Below, one piece after another: positions 1-10,890 of a stretch of DNA of 64,000 nucleotides; position 1 is the stretch's first letter, and each line of letters starts with the position of its first letter. This DNA comes from Imbricaverruca yamaguchii (Eukaryota > Arthropoda > Thecostraca > Neoverrucidae): positions 1,910,001-1,974,000 of the forward strand of contig JAOTOL010001598.1 of assembly GCA_034440575.1 (NCBI GenBank). The letters run 5' to 3'. Below the pieces are notes generated by a model. It was not told where the DNA came from. It saw only the letters and a list, made by a program, of their open reading frames with translations, and searched no databases. Both the position numbers and the translations under genes were made by a program.

Positions 1-778
1 GATACACAATAATTAATAACCGCAAAAACATCATTAAAACCTGACTTCACCGTTGCGGTCAAGCCGCTCCAGACATGCTGTCAAACCACATCCTAATCAG
101 TCTAGTTATTACTTCGCCGATCCACTGTGGCAGCACGGATAGCCTTTACTGTGCGATAGCGGTGTCTAGATCGTCTGTACAGTTAGACGTTGGATCCTCC
201 GCGTCGCGACAAGTTCACGACATGTGGAATCAGGCTCAACGGCTGAAGTGACAGCCGGCAGAGTCGGTGTGCGAGGCCTGGTGGCGTCGATGGGCGTGGA
301 AAAGACGTCGCTCTCTGGTGACTGATGCTGTTCGTCGTCCTACGCGCGTGCCTGTTCCGTCCGTCCCTCCCATGAGCTTCCCTCGAGATAGCTCCCTCGC
401 ACTCGCGTCCTATGGCCGTTCAGCTTCGCTGCCATTCGCCTCACCGTTCAAGTTTTAACTTGATTTAACCCTAGTTGAATCACATCCAACACACACTTGA
501 TCCGATTAAGTCTGGTTCACAAACTTTCCATCCGCCTTCGTTAGCATTCATATGCTGCCAAGTCATGATTTGTCGCGTGCTTAATCATTCGCAGCATACC
601 GCCAGAGTTGAGGATCCACACGGACGCACACTGGAGCGGATGGACTGACGAGGGTCCAACTCAGCCCAACAACCTCCATCCCCACCCGTCCCTCCACGGT
701 CGGTGGACGGGTGGGGTGAGGGCCCTGCAGTACGCAGAACCGGGCCGCCGGTCCGCCAGGCCGCACACTGACCCATAT
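1..778. other. Unique sequence, no gene recognised
   Basis: Non-repetitive sequence that is moderately AT-rich to about 580 and GC-rich after that. Open frames here are short and have no recognisable domain or convincing splice-site pair. Nothing else was seen. Confidence 0.6.
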
Positions 779-803
779 CGGCGGCGGCGGCGGCGGCGGC
801 GAC
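779..803. repeat. (CGG)n microsatellite
   Basis: About eight uninterrupted GGC/CGG triplets. A similar run lies at 1928-1957. Both sit in GC-rich unique sequence and no coding frame is evident. Confidence 0.85.
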
Positions 804-1561
804 CCCGCACCGCGTGACGGGTGTCCGCCAGCTGCACGGTGGCCGCCGTGGCCGACGCCCTCCACACACCACCGCACCGGTCGGAAGCCACGGCCGACAA
901 CTCCATCAGAGCCGGCCGCTAATTGAGCCAATCGCCAGCGCACGCGCGGATTCGATCCGGAGGCGGGGCGGCGCCGCAGTGATATCGGGCTAATGACCGC
1001 CGGTCACGGTCAGCGGCTGGCCGGCCGGCGCGCGGCCGAGCTGACTGTGCCGACGGCAGGAGCGAGCCGGTCCTGCCGGCCGCCTGTGCTGAAGCAGCGG
1101 CTGTCGCCTGTTCCCGGGGTAGCGGCCGGCGGGGACCAACCGTGTCTCCTGTCCCTGGGCAGGGGCGCGTCTCTGACCGGGTCGGCCCGATCACTTGACC
1201 GACTGGCACCACCGTGACACCGCACTACCGGAGGACCTGCGAGCCACCCACGTGACCCACTGACCCGAGCGGGCGGGTGGGGGCCGATGTGATCGGCAGC
1301 TGGTCGTGGCCGGACCCTTCGGACGTCATCGAACGAGATGGTGCCGGCCCGGGGCGCAGCTCAGCTCGCACACAAAGCCCGCATCTCTCACATCAACGCA
1401 AAAGCGCCGCTATACAGCCGCATTTTTTGCTTCCTTTTATAGCGCTGCCGTATTGGTTGAGCCAATACACAGCGGAGTGGCACCAATGATCTTCCCTCCA
1501 GCCACCATGCGCTCTCGAGATGACAAAAACAGCACTGGTCCTTTACGGCCGCAGAACGGTG
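804..1561. other. GC-rich unique sequence
   Basis: Very GC-rich, CpG-rich sequence up to about 1350, then mixed composition. Overlapping open frames on both strands are what high GC predicts. None resembles a protein family. Confidence 0.55.
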
Positions 1562-1792
1562 GGGAAGCGGCAGAGAGCGGCAGGGAGTGGCAGGGAGTGG
1601 TAGGGAGTGGTAGGGAGTGAAAGGGAGTGGCAGGGAGTGAAAGGGAGTGAAAGGGAGTGAAAGGGAGTGGCAGGGAGTGAAAGGGAGCGGCAGGAAGATG
1701 CAGTGAGCGGCAGAGTAGCAGGTGGCAGCAACGGAGGAACGACAGGGAGCGATAGGGAGCGACAAGGAGAGACAGGGAGCAGTGAGCGGGAC
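1562..1792. repeat. 10-bp purine-rich minisatellite (GGGAGTGRMA)
   Basis: Tandem units of about 10 bp built on GGGAGTGGCA and GGGAGTGAAA. They degenerate after about 1700 into GGGAGCGACA-type units. Purines lie on the plus strand, so the minus strand is a polypyrimidine tract that reads as a spurious Leu/Pro/Ser-rich frame. Confidence 0.85.
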
Positions 1793-1927
1793 CTTGGGGA
1801 GGCGGCAGGCCGCGGCAGTCGAGGCGGAGGTGCGAGGGCCGACCGCCGCCGCGCCGCCACTGTGACCGCACCACAGTAATGGTGTGTCGGCGGAGTTCTC
1901 ACGACGTTGCCGCTTGACGGGCCGCTG

Positions 1928-1957
1928 CGGCGGCGGCGGCGGCGGCGGCGGCCGCCG
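1928..1957. repeat. (CGG)n microsatellite
   Basis: About nine perfect GGC triplets beside the start of the 21/23-bp array. Confidence 0.9.
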
Positions 1958-1995
1958 CTCCAGGAGACACCCGACAGCCGGCCACCCTGTCCGGC

Positions 1996-2475
1996 TGTGT
2001 ACTGGATCCGACTGGCTCTGTGTACTGGACCCGACTGGCTGTGTACTGGACCCGACTGGCTGTGTACTGGACCCGACTGGTTGTGTACTGGACCCAGACT
2101 GGCCCTGTGTACTGGACCCGACTGGCCCTGTGTACTGGACCCGACTGGCTCTGTGTACTGGACCCGACTGGCCCTGTGTACTGGACCCGACTGGCTGTGT
2201 ACTGGACCCGACTGGCTGTGTACTGGACCCGACTGCCCTGTGTACTGGACCCGACTGACCCTGTGTACTGGACCCGACTGGCTGTGTACTGGACCCGACT
2301 GACCCTGTGTACTGGACCCGACTGGCTGTGTACTGGACCCGATTGGCTCTATAAACTGGACCAGACCGGACCAGACTGGCTCTGCACTGGACCGACACCA
2401 GACCTGTGTACTGGACCCGACTGGCTCTGCACTGGAACAGACTGGCCCTGTGTACTGGACCCGACTGGCCCTGCT
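1996..2475. repeat. 21/23-bp minisatellite (GTACTGGACCCGACTGG)
   Basis: About 21 copies of a unit with the invariant core GTACTGGACCCGACTGG. The core is joined by CTGT (21-bp unit) or CCCTGT/CTCTGT (23-bp unit). The mixed lengths change frame repeatedly, which argues against translation. Copies decay after 2340, and degenerate CCCAGACTGCCTCTG words persist to about 2850. Confidence 0.95.
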
Positions 2476-4487
2476 CACTGCATATGAAAGGTAACACCAA
2501 AAGCCCGTTCAAGACCGGCGAACTTTTTCACTGGTCCTTGGAATAAGTGCCGGGCTCGAGACATTTTATCAGCTCGCCGACCGATTTACATGCAATAGCG
2601 GTCTTTAGACCGGGCTTCAGGACATCTCAACCGGGCTCCAGTCGGACCAGATTGCCATTGTTCACAGACCTAAACAGGCTCTGCGCACGGGCCCTGATTT
2701 CCTCTATACACGAGTCCAGATTTCTTCTACCCCAGGCCTAGGCTGCTTCCGTCAATGGGCCCAGACTGCCTCTGTCCAGATGCCCAAAGTACCCCCTCAC
2801 CTATGGACCCAGACTGCCTCTGCCCACGGAAGCAGACTGCCCAGTCCACAGTCAGACAGTCGCCTTCTCCAATCAGAGCACGCTGCGCTGTCCAGCGTGA
2901 ACGTCTACCGCGTCCAACCTACATCACACCACAACAATACATCAGCGCGGCGGAAATGATGGCGCCGCTGGACTCCACACCGACACAGCGGGCCCCGCCA
3001 CGCCCCGACAATACCACACTCGCCGGCCGGCCGCAGATTTCTCTTCACACTTCCGGCGACCTCGCCGTGCGGGAGGCCACGGCACGAGGCGGCAGCGCCG
3101 GCCCGGCCAGACCGCGAGGCGTGACCACAGCGATCGACGGCCGTCCTCGGCGGCAGGACGACGGTATCGGTCGTGACGAGGACGGCCAGCCGTCGGCGAC
3201 GGTGATCTCGCGCGGTGCACACACCGCCGGCGCGGCCGCGCCGAGCGAGGGTAGTCGGCGGTGGCTGGCCGATAATGAGAGACGACCGAGATGTAATTGG
3301 GTCGGCGGCGCCGGCACACGTGAGCGCGTGGGAAACGCGGCGGCAAATCGGCCGGCGGCGCACACAGGGAGCGCCGGCTCCGAGTCGGTTGACTCTGGCC
3401 ACGGATCGGCGCGACTACGGCGGGCCGCACGCCACGACCACGCCCTTTCTACGCCTAGCTGGCGTGGCGGTCGATGGCGGCCGGCCACAGGGACACGCCC
3501 CTACCACTGTGAAGTCAAACACTGGCGGGCAGTGACGGAAACGTCCATTTCTGGCGCTGCGTGGCGGCGGCGGCGTCAAGAGCGCCACTCGAGAACTAAT
3601 TGGCGGCGTGTTTGTCCGGGGTCCGCGCGGTCTCTTTATTCGTGACCCCGCGTGCGACCTTTGACCCGGGGCCGGCGGCAGTGTGGCGCGGTGTCGCAGA
3701 GTGCCGAGACTGACCGCAGCACCGGGCGACGACAGCCATGACGAAACGTCCTGACCGCACCGTGACCAGCACCAAACTACCAGCTTCGGCACGGCGTCTA
3801 GGGTCCCGATCTCTGGTGTTGGGTGGAGGTGGCGGCTGTGGTATGACTGGAGGTCCGTGGTGGGTTCGGACTTCCCTGGTTTGGTACTCTGCTAATTTTA
3901 ACTTTCCTATTTAATCAGCTTCGTCCTCATTTTCCCTATTCACTCTGAAGACTTGCTTTAAAACTAAGAACTTGAATCCCCGACTTCTTGAGAGATCCTC
4001 AGCCGCGATTGGTGGATTGGCAGGTAGGACGCAACGACCACTTGGCCAACTTGCGGCCATTCCAGGAAGCCTCCTCACCCCAAAGCTGTGGTGCCAATAT
4101 TTCATCTCGCGTCAGTGCCGTAGACGTTGATATTTACTCGTCCCCGCAACACCGCCGTGTCTCCAGACGTGATGACCTGCGACTGAGCGGCTGGGCGGCG
4201 CCGGGCGGACCGGCCGTCCTGCCGGTGTGGCGACAGACGGCCCCGCTGCCGCCGCCCCCGCCCCCGCCCCCGCCCCTGCCCCGGCACCAGACACTGCGGC
4301 GCCGGCCGGCCCTTCCGGCCGGCACTCACGTCACGTTTACACCAGCCGGCAACTGAGGCAGCGGCCGGAATGTGCCCCCGGGCGTCAGCACAGCTGGCCA
4401 GAGAACCCTGAGCAACGCCGCTCCCACACTCGACAGTCGCATATTAGACTCCTACACACTCGACAGTCGGTGTCAGTGCCAGTGTCA
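2476..4487. other. GC-rich unique sequence, no gene recognised
   Basis: Holds decayed outliers of the preceding array up to about 2850, then GC-rich sequence and a CCCCCG-type run near 4250-4285. Long overlapping frames on both strands at 2755-3792 are Arg/Ala/Pro-rich and match no family I know. I see no exon with good flanking splice sites. Confidence 0.5.
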
Positions 4488-5215
4488 GCGTGTCAGTATC
4501 AGCGCGTCAGTATCAGCGCGTCAGTATCAGCGCGTCAGTATCAGCGCGTCAGTATCAGCGCGTCAGTATCAGCGCGTCAGTATCAGCGCGTCAGTGTCAG
4601 CGCGTCAGTGTCAGCGTGTCAGTGTCAGCGTGTCAGCGTGTCAGTGTCAGCGTGTCAGTGTCAGCGTGTCAGTGTCAGCGTGTCAGGTGTCAGGCGTGTC
4701 AGGTGTCAGGCGTGTCAGGTGTCAGGCGTGTCAGGTGTCAGGCGTGTCAGTGTCAGCGTGTAAGTGTCAGCGTGTCAGTGTCAGCGTGTCAGTGTCAGCG
4801 TGTCAGCGTGTCAGTGTCAGCGTGTCAGTGTCAGCGTGTCAGTGTCAGCGTGTAAGTGTCAGCGTGTAAGTGTCAGCGTGTCAGTGTCAGCGTGTCAGTG
4901 TCAGCGTGTAAGTGTCAGCGTGTAAGTGTCAGCGTGTCAGTGTCAGCGTGTCAGTGTCAGCGTGTCAGTGTCAGCGTGTCAGTGTCAGCGTGTCAGTGTC
5001 AGCGTGTCAGCGTCAGCGTGTCAGTGTCAGCATCGGTATCAGTGTCAGTGTTAGTTTGTCAGCATCGGTATCAGTGTCAGTGTTAGTTTGTCAGTGTCAG
5101 TGTCAGTGTCAGTGTGTCAGTACCAGCGTCAGTACCAGCGTCAGTACCAGCGTCAGTACCAGCGTCAGTACCAGCGTCAGTACCAGCATCAGTGCCAGTG
5201 TCCGTGCCAGTGTCA
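4488..5215. repeat. Compound GTCAG-based array (14-, 16-, 12- and 6-bp units)
   Basis: Successive blocks of related units. AGTATCAGCGCGTC (14 bp) runs at about 4490-4590, followed by AGTGTCAGCGTGTC (14 bp). GTCAGGTGTCAGGCGT (16 bp) runs at about 4680-4750, the 14-bp unit then returns, and (CAGTGT)n gives way to CAGTACCAGCGT (12 bp) at about 5118-5190. Each block is internally homogeneous, as expected from local slippage and unequal exchange. Confidence 0.95.
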
Positions 5216-5558
5216 GTGTCGGTCCCAGTGCAATCGTCAGCGCAACAGTCAGCCGCGTCACACCGCGGCGGCTTCATCCCAGCCAAGTCCTCCCTCTCTT
5301 CTCCACATCTCCACATCGGTTTGTTATCGGGGTTTATGGGCGTAAAGACCGCGCCTGCAGTCATACAGCGCCCAACTACTTCCTTTTCTCTCGAGAAGAG
5401 GTCCGGCTGCAGCACACATCCCAGTGGCTCTCGTCCATTTCACTCGGTGTCGAACGCCAACGGCGCTCAACCAGTTGGCTTCGGCCGGCCAGAGAACGTG
5501 CACCTAACGGCATGTGGAAACCAGACGGGTTTAGGTTGTTAACTGCACGCTAGATACG
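5216..5558. other. Unique sequence between array and SINE
   Basis: No coding exon, RNA gene or repeat recognised. Confidence 0.55.
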
Positions 5559-5742
5559 GTCATACCGGTAGGATTGGATTGGATTGTGGCTTTACGACGC
5601 ACTCAGCAGCGAGGCTACGGCGTCGCCTGCCTCTCACCCTGGCAGGAAGGGCGGGCATCGCGGGGAATCGAACCCCGTACCTCTGGCTTGCCAGACGCTC
5701 AGCTTAACCACCGAGCTACCGACGCCCCTGTCATACCGGTAG
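5559..5742 (-). mobile_element. Full-length tRNA-derived SINE with 13-bp target-site duplication
   Basis: The inserted element occupies 5572-5729 (158 bp) and is flanked by perfect GTCATACCGGTAG repeats at 5559-5571 and 5730-5742. Read on the minus strand, the 5' part is tRNA-like. GGGCGTC pairs with GATGCCC as an acceptor stem, TAGCTCGGTGG resembles an A box, and GGTTCGATTCC is a perfect B box. Two extra bases before the D stem and a poor 7-base anticodon loop mean it is not a functional tRNA gene. A short body follows, then the 3' module GCGTCGTAAAGCC and an (AATCC)n tail. The duplication and tail show retrotransposition by a partner LINE. Confidence 0.92.
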
Positions 5743-6650
5743 ACCGACACTTGGATCCACGGCTGATCCGTAACTGTCCTGCAACTGACCACAGTGGCGC
5801 AACTGGCCTATTCTTATGCGCAACGAATCTGGGGAGTAGGGAGTAGAGTAAGAACAATACATGCCATTTGAAATATGAAGAAAGAATTTTCCTAACCCAA
5901 TTTCTGTCACTGTTGGCGCGAACATGAACGCGACTTTGGGGCGTAGCATTCCCTAGAAAGCTCCAGGTCTGGTCTTCAAAGTGTTTCTTTGCTCCGCAGT
6001 TGCAAAAGTGACTGCGGAGGACAGCAGAGTGCTGCGTGTGCTGTGTGCCCGTTAGCTGTGTGTGCTAACGGGCAACATTGGCGTCACCGAAAACGGAGCA
6101 CACGAGGAAGACTAATGCTGTCTCAGACACTCCGAATCGCAACATTTGTTGTGTGTGTGTGTTGTGGTTTTGGGGTAAAAAAAGAAATTGGGGGTGGGTT
6201 TTTTTAAAAAATTTTTTTTAAGAAAAATCTCCACGATGTCTGCAGGAAACAAATAGACCACACAAAAACAATCCGCCCTCGAAACCTTCTGCCGGTAATG
6301 GAGCTAGTGTCACTGTCAACCATGCTCAGCAGTGACAGCACATCTGCGGTTCCATTGACATGGCCAAGCCTCCGACAGAGCACCCGCTCCAAAGCCGACG
6401 AGTACATGCACCGTGTCTGCAGCACGCCGCCGTCGACCGACGTTCCGTGTCTGATCGCCACTTTTGGTCTGGTGGGCCCTTCGTGAGGCCGGCATCTGAT
6501 CCACCTGGTGAGTGGCTGGCCGGCGGGCAGTGCAGACGCGAAGCCCCGACCAACTGCTTCGTGTCGAGCGCGACCCAGCTCTCCGAGCCGTGTAATCAGA
6601 GTGGCGACCCGCTCACCTCGATACGGAGGATTCGGTATACGACACCACTA
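5743..6650. other. Unique sequence
   Basis: AT-richer sequence with a T/A-rich stretch near 6200-6225. Short frames on both strands have no recognisable domain. Confidence 0.5.
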
Positions 6651-7140
6651 GGTGCATTTCTCGGATCACGACACCACTCGGTGAATGTCTCAGATCACGA
6701 CACCACTCTGAATGTCTCAGATCACGACACCACTCGGTGAATGTCTCAGATCACGACACCACTCTGAATGTCTCAGATCACGACGCCACTCGGTACATGT
6801 CTCAGATCACGACACCACGCGGTGGGTGTCTTGGATCACGACACCACGCGGTGGGTGTCTTGGATCACGACACCACTCGATGGGTGTCTTAGATCACGAC
6901 ACCACTAGGTACATGTCTCGGATCACGACACCACAAGGTGCATGTCTCGGATCACGACACCACTAGGTGCATGTCTCGGATCACGACACCACTAGGTGCA
7001 TGTCTCGGATCACACCACTCGGTGCATGTCTCGGATCACGACACCACTAGGTGCATGTCTCGGATCACGACACCACTAGGTGCATGTCTCGGATCACTAC
7101 ATCACTAGGTGCGTGTCTCGGATCACGACACCACTCGGTA
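6651..7140. repeat. 29-bp minisatellite (TCACGACACCACTCGGTG)
   Basis: About 17 units built on GGATCACGACACCACT, joined by variable CGGTGAATGTCT, AGGTGCATGTCT or CGGTGGGTGTCT linkers. Early units (to about 6800) use CAGATCACG and later ones CGGATCACG, so variants are clustered along the array. A 29-bp unit shifts frame each copy, so the open frame through it is accidental. Confidence 0.95.
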
Positions 7141-7359
7141 GACATGCCCGTCGGCAATACACAGCGAATTCCACTTCTACCTTTTTATCGTCAACTGCGT
7201 CTCGACCATACACAAGAACTTTCATTACATTGGCAGCAACACAGACCTTGTCATTTTGAGGGCCGTCCCTGTAATCTAGCTAACATGGAGCCAACAATTT
7301 GCATGGGCATAAATCGCCAAACGAAATTAGCATCCGAGGCAGGCTCGTTGAGCGCCATG
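7141..7359. other. Unique sequence downstream of a possible terminal exon
   Basis: No clear polyadenylation signal was found on the minus strand here. Nothing else recognised. Confidence 0.4.
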
Positions 7360-7540
7360 TTATTTCCCCCGGTACAGGGTGAGACGACCGCCCACCTGCT
7401 GGATGGTGCTGAAGCTGCTGACCTCCCAGGTGCTGAAGAGGGCACCGGCGGAGTTGTGGTACACGGCCACGTCCTCCACGGGAGCCATCATGACCTTGCC
7501 AGCGCAGTGCTCCCTCGACACACGGCACGCTCGTTCACAG
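7360..7540 (-). CDS. Possible 3'-terminal coding exon of an unrecognised gene
   Basis: On the minus strand a CCCGCCAG acceptor at about 7541 is followed by 59 codons and a TAA stop (7360-7362). The reading starts CERACRVSREHC, with a Cys pattern, and ends GGRLTLYRGK-stop. The frame has protein-like composition, mostly G/C third positions and no repeat. It contrasts with the Arg/Pro/Ala-rich accidental frames nearby. I do not recognise the family. The clustered cysteines and alternating hydrophobic strands suggest a small secreted or extracellular beta-rich domain, which is only inference. No upstream exon was found, and no poly(A) signal supports the end. The opposite strand also carries a long frame here, so this call is tentative. 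Confidence 0.3.
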
Positions 7541-7956
7541 CTGGCGGGGTAGGCCACCGACGCCCGCGGCCACCAGCACACGTGACATCGGGTCAGCTCC
7601 GATCGGCGCGGTGGTCTCGCCGCTGGGCTTCCCAGCCGCGGTCCTTCACATCGTCTCGGACGTCGCCCCAGCCATCAATCTCCGTGCGGAAACGGTCCAG
7701 CGGTCGGCTCGACGCCGGCACAAGCAGCGTCCAGAGTTGCGGTCAGAGACGGCACCGGCAGCGGGCACCTCACCGGCCTCCGACCGACCCAGCACTTCCC
7801 CACACCAAACACGTACGCCAGCCGATCCGGATACAGACACCTCGCCTCACCGCGCCACTCCACACCAGCCAATCCGAGCCGAGCCGAGCCGAGCCGGCAG
7901 ATGTGGCCGGGCCGAGCGTCGCCGCCGCACTGCCGCCGCCGCCGCGCGAGCCGGCT
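7541..7956. other. GC-rich unique sequence with a short GAGCC run
   Basis: Contains about four GAGCC pentamers at 7875-7897. Otherwise nothing recognised. Confidence 0.5.
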
Positions 7957-8512
7957 GAGCGGCGTGACGCGCCACTACCGGCCAGGCGCGAGCCAGCTGA
8001 GAGGCGTGACGCGCCACCACCGGCCAGGCGGGAGCCGGCTGAGAGGCGTGACGCGCCACCACCGGCCAGGCGCGAGCCGGCTGAGAGGCGTGACGCGCTA
8101 CTACCGGCCAGCCGCGGGACAGCTGAGAGGCGTGACGCGCCACCACCGGCCAGGCGCGAGCCGGCTGAGAGGCGTGACGCGCTGCTACCGGCCAGGCGCG
8201 GGACAGCTGAGAGGCGTGACGCGCCACCACCGGCCAGGCGCGGAACAGCTGAGAGGCGTGACGCGCCACCACCGGCCAGGCGCGAGCCGGCTGAGAGGCG
8301 TGACGCGCTGCTACCGGCCAGCCGCGGGACAGCTGAGAGGCGTGACGCGCTACTACCGGCCAGGCGCGAGCCGGCTGAGAGGCGTGACGCGCCACCACCG
8401 GGCGGGGGGGGGGCCGTGCCACTACCGGCCAGGCGCGGGACAGCTGAGAGGCGTGACGCGCCACTACCGGCCAGGCGCGAGCCAGCTGAGAGGCGTGACG
8501 CGTCACTGTCAC
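7957..8512. repeat. 42-bp minisatellite (GAGAGGCGTGACGCGCCA)
   Basis: About 13 copies of a 42-bp unit containing GCTGAGAGGCGTGACGCG followed by CCAC/TACCGGCCAGG. Each unit holds the palindromic core GCGTGACGCGCCA. A homopolymeric G run near 8401-8413 interrupts it. As 42 is a multiple of three, the array is open in several frames (an apparent 501-codon frame from 7051, 215 codons from 7901). No start context, splice site or family supports translation. Confidence 0.95.
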
Positions 8513-9369
8513 GCGATGAGCCACGCCGGAAACTCGCCTCCAGTGTGACGGCATAGTTGCTGACCAGAACTCACGTGGTTATCAGGGGAGCTGATGCGGT
8601 TATTAGCCAGAAACAGGCAGAAACAGGCGACAGGATAGAGGAGAGAGGCGAGAGGCGATAAGAGATAGGAAAGAGGAGATGTGCGAGAAGAGGAGAGAGG
8701 GGAAAGGAGAGAGGAGATAGGAGAGAGGAGGTAAGAGAGAGAGAGGAGACAGGAGATAGAGAGTTGCGGTAGTTCCCAGGAAGAGGTAGCGAGTTCAGGG
8801 TCTACTTAATTAACAAGGTATGCTCATCATGAACCACTGCGCCAAACCAGCGTGACTACAATTAGTGGGTCACACCTTCAGCCGATAGCGGTGGCGAACA
8901 GTAAACACGAGGGGTGGGGAAGCAGAACCGGCGTAGTCATCGATCAGACGAAACAGTGGTGTAATTGATGGGGAGGGAAGATGGAAGGCGGAGGCGATAC
9001 CACTCGGGACGATAACACTCCGGCGGTACAGTCACGGCGTACGTGCAGCTGCCGTGGGAAGCCGATCAGGCCGCGTGACTGCCGACTGGGGCGACGAGAC
9101 GCCCTAATCTCCTAGGTGGATTGATTATTACGCCTTGGTGGCGTAACAGCCGCGTCAGATCGTGTTCGACAATGTGTCCCCTACGTCGACAAACGGGAAC
9201 GGCCGGACCATAGCGGCCGCCTGGCTCTCGCCAGCCGATCCGGCCCCGGAAGGGGCCGGATCGGCTGGGTCGGGAGGTACAGATTGTGGAAACTGAGATT
9301 CACCGCCCACGCGTGAAGCTCGCTTTTCCGGCAGAGGGCAGAGACGGTACATTTCACGGAAGGCAAACG
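8513..9369. other. Purine-rich low complexity and unique sequence with a strong hairpin
   Basis: GAGAGGAGATAG-type low complexity covers about 8630-8765. Unique sequence follows. A 17-bp perfect inverted repeat lies at 9231-9268. No gene recognised. Confidence 0.6.
9231..9268. repeat. 17-bp perfect inverted repeat with GGAA loop
   Basis: The left arm CCAGCCGATCCGGCCCC (9231-9247) is exactly complementary to 9252-9268, leaving a 4-base loop GGAA. It would form a very stable GC-rich hairpin in RNA from either strand. It is followed by no T-run, so it is not a classical terminator, and no such structure is expected in animal DNA at this spot. Confidence 0.9.
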
Positions 9370-9371
9370 TC

Positions 9372-9740
9372 AGTGACAGACAGTGACAGTGACAGTGACA
9401 GTGACAGTGACAGTGACAGTGGCAGTGGCAGTGATCAGTGCCAGTGGCAGTGACGGTGACGGTGACGGTGACGGTGACGGTGACGGTGACGGTGACGGTG
9501 ACGGTGACGGTGACGGTGACGGTGACGGTGACGGTGACGGTGACGGTGACGGTGACGGTGACGGTGACAGTGACAGTGACAGCGTCAGTGACAGTGAGTG
9601 ACAGCGTCAGTGACAGTGAGTGACAGCGTCAGCGACAGTGACAGCGTCAGTGTCAGTGTCAGTGCCAGTGCCAGTGCCAGTGCCAGTGATAGCGATGGCG
9701 ACAGCGACAGCAACAGCAACAGCAACAGTGATGACGGTGG
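9372..9740. repeat. Hexanucleotide array (GACAGT)n / (GACGGT)n
   Basis: CAGTGA hexamers run at 9372-9428 and a homogeneous GGTGAC block of about 21 copies at 9447-9570. Mixed GTGACAGC, CAGTGTCAGTGC and GACAGCAACA units then continue to about 9740. The variant blocks are sharply bounded. The repeats read as Asp-Gly or Val-Thr strings in frame, but no gene context supports coding. Confidence 0.95.
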
Positions 9741-10481
9741 CAGTGGTGCCCCACCCGGCCAGTGGCGGTTGGACGCACAGCTGGACCGGACGCCGGCAGG
9801 CAACTGGCCAGGTCGACACGCGGCCGACGAACACCCCCACCCCCCCCCATCCCCCAGCCCCCGTGCGCGAGCACCCCAAATCACCGCTGACTTCGTCCAA
9901 GTGCGCTCCACAAATAGCTACCGTGCACTTCGTGCTGAAAACAAGCCCGTCAGATAGCACAGAACCAGATCAAACCGTGTCCGACCAGGAGCGCTGCGAT
10001 GATACGAATGGCCGATAAGATATGACAGCTGGTTTCCAGCGAATTGTGCCACAATCTTTCCGTGTTTTAGATTGCAAAACACAAGTTATGCCGCAATCAC
10101 CGGCGATTGTGGCATCATCCGGTTTCAGCGATCCAAGGGCTCAACTCCAGCAACTCCAAAGTTCAAAAACTATTTTGAACTTAGGAGTTGCAAAACTATT
10201 CTTGAAAGGTGGTACAAGGGTGGACAATTAAAGGAAAACGAGGTGGCCTACATAATTTTAAACAATTCATGGTATGGAAGCAAATATCTAACGTTCCTTA
10301 GAATCCATGGTGGGACTATATATTTTCAATATCCCGATTCTTGATGTTTTTAGCTTTATTGTTATTTTGAGTGCGTAAGCCGGAAATAATAGGAGTGAGA
10401 AATCAGTGATAATATTGGACGCTGTGGAAAGTGGAGGTCAATTGGCTGTCATTTGCCACTTAAATCTGCCAATTTTGGGCA
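9741..10481. other. Unique sequence
   Basis: GC-rich to about 9960, then AT-richer. A 90-codon frame at 10072-10344 (+) has mixed composition but no recognisable motif and is probably chance. Confidence 0.5.
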
Positions 10482-10890
10482 CTGCTGAGAGCCACTCAGC
10501 CGGTGGAGCACTGGGACAGAGCCACTCAGCCGGCGCAGCACTGGGACATAGCCACTCAGCCGGCGCAGCACTGGGACAGAGCCACTCAGCCGGTGAAGCA
10601 CTGGGACATAGCCACTCAGCCGGCGCAACACTGGGACATAGCCACTCAGCCTGGCACTGGGACATAGCCATTCAGCCGGCGCAGCACTGGGACATAGCCA
10701 CTCAGCCGGCGCAGCACTGGGACATAGCCACTCAGCCGCGCACTGGGACAGCGCCACTCAGCCGGCGCAGCACTGGGACAGCGCCACTCAGCCGGCGCAG
10801 CACTGGGACATAGCCACTCATCCGGCGCAGCACTGCTGAGAGCCACTCAGCCGGCGCAGCACTGGGACAGAGCCATTCTGCCAGTGCAGC
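10482..10890. repeat. 30-bp minisatellite (AGCCACTCAGCCGGCGCAGC)
   Basis: About 13 copies of AGCCACTCAGCCGGCGCAGC followed by ACTGGGACAT or ACTGGGACAG. The 30-bp length keeps the frames open, which produces repeated Trp/Ser/Ala-rich accidental frames on both strands. Confidence 0.95.

Noticed and set aside
5654..5729. Functional tRNA gene
   Set aside because: The acceptor stem and B box are good, but two extra bases precede the D stem, the anticodon loop is malformed, and the whole lies inside a SINE with a target-site duplication.
7051..8556. 501-codon open frame (+)
   Set aside because: It is created by the 29-bp and 42-bp minisatellites plus GC-rich sequence. There is no family, start or splice support.
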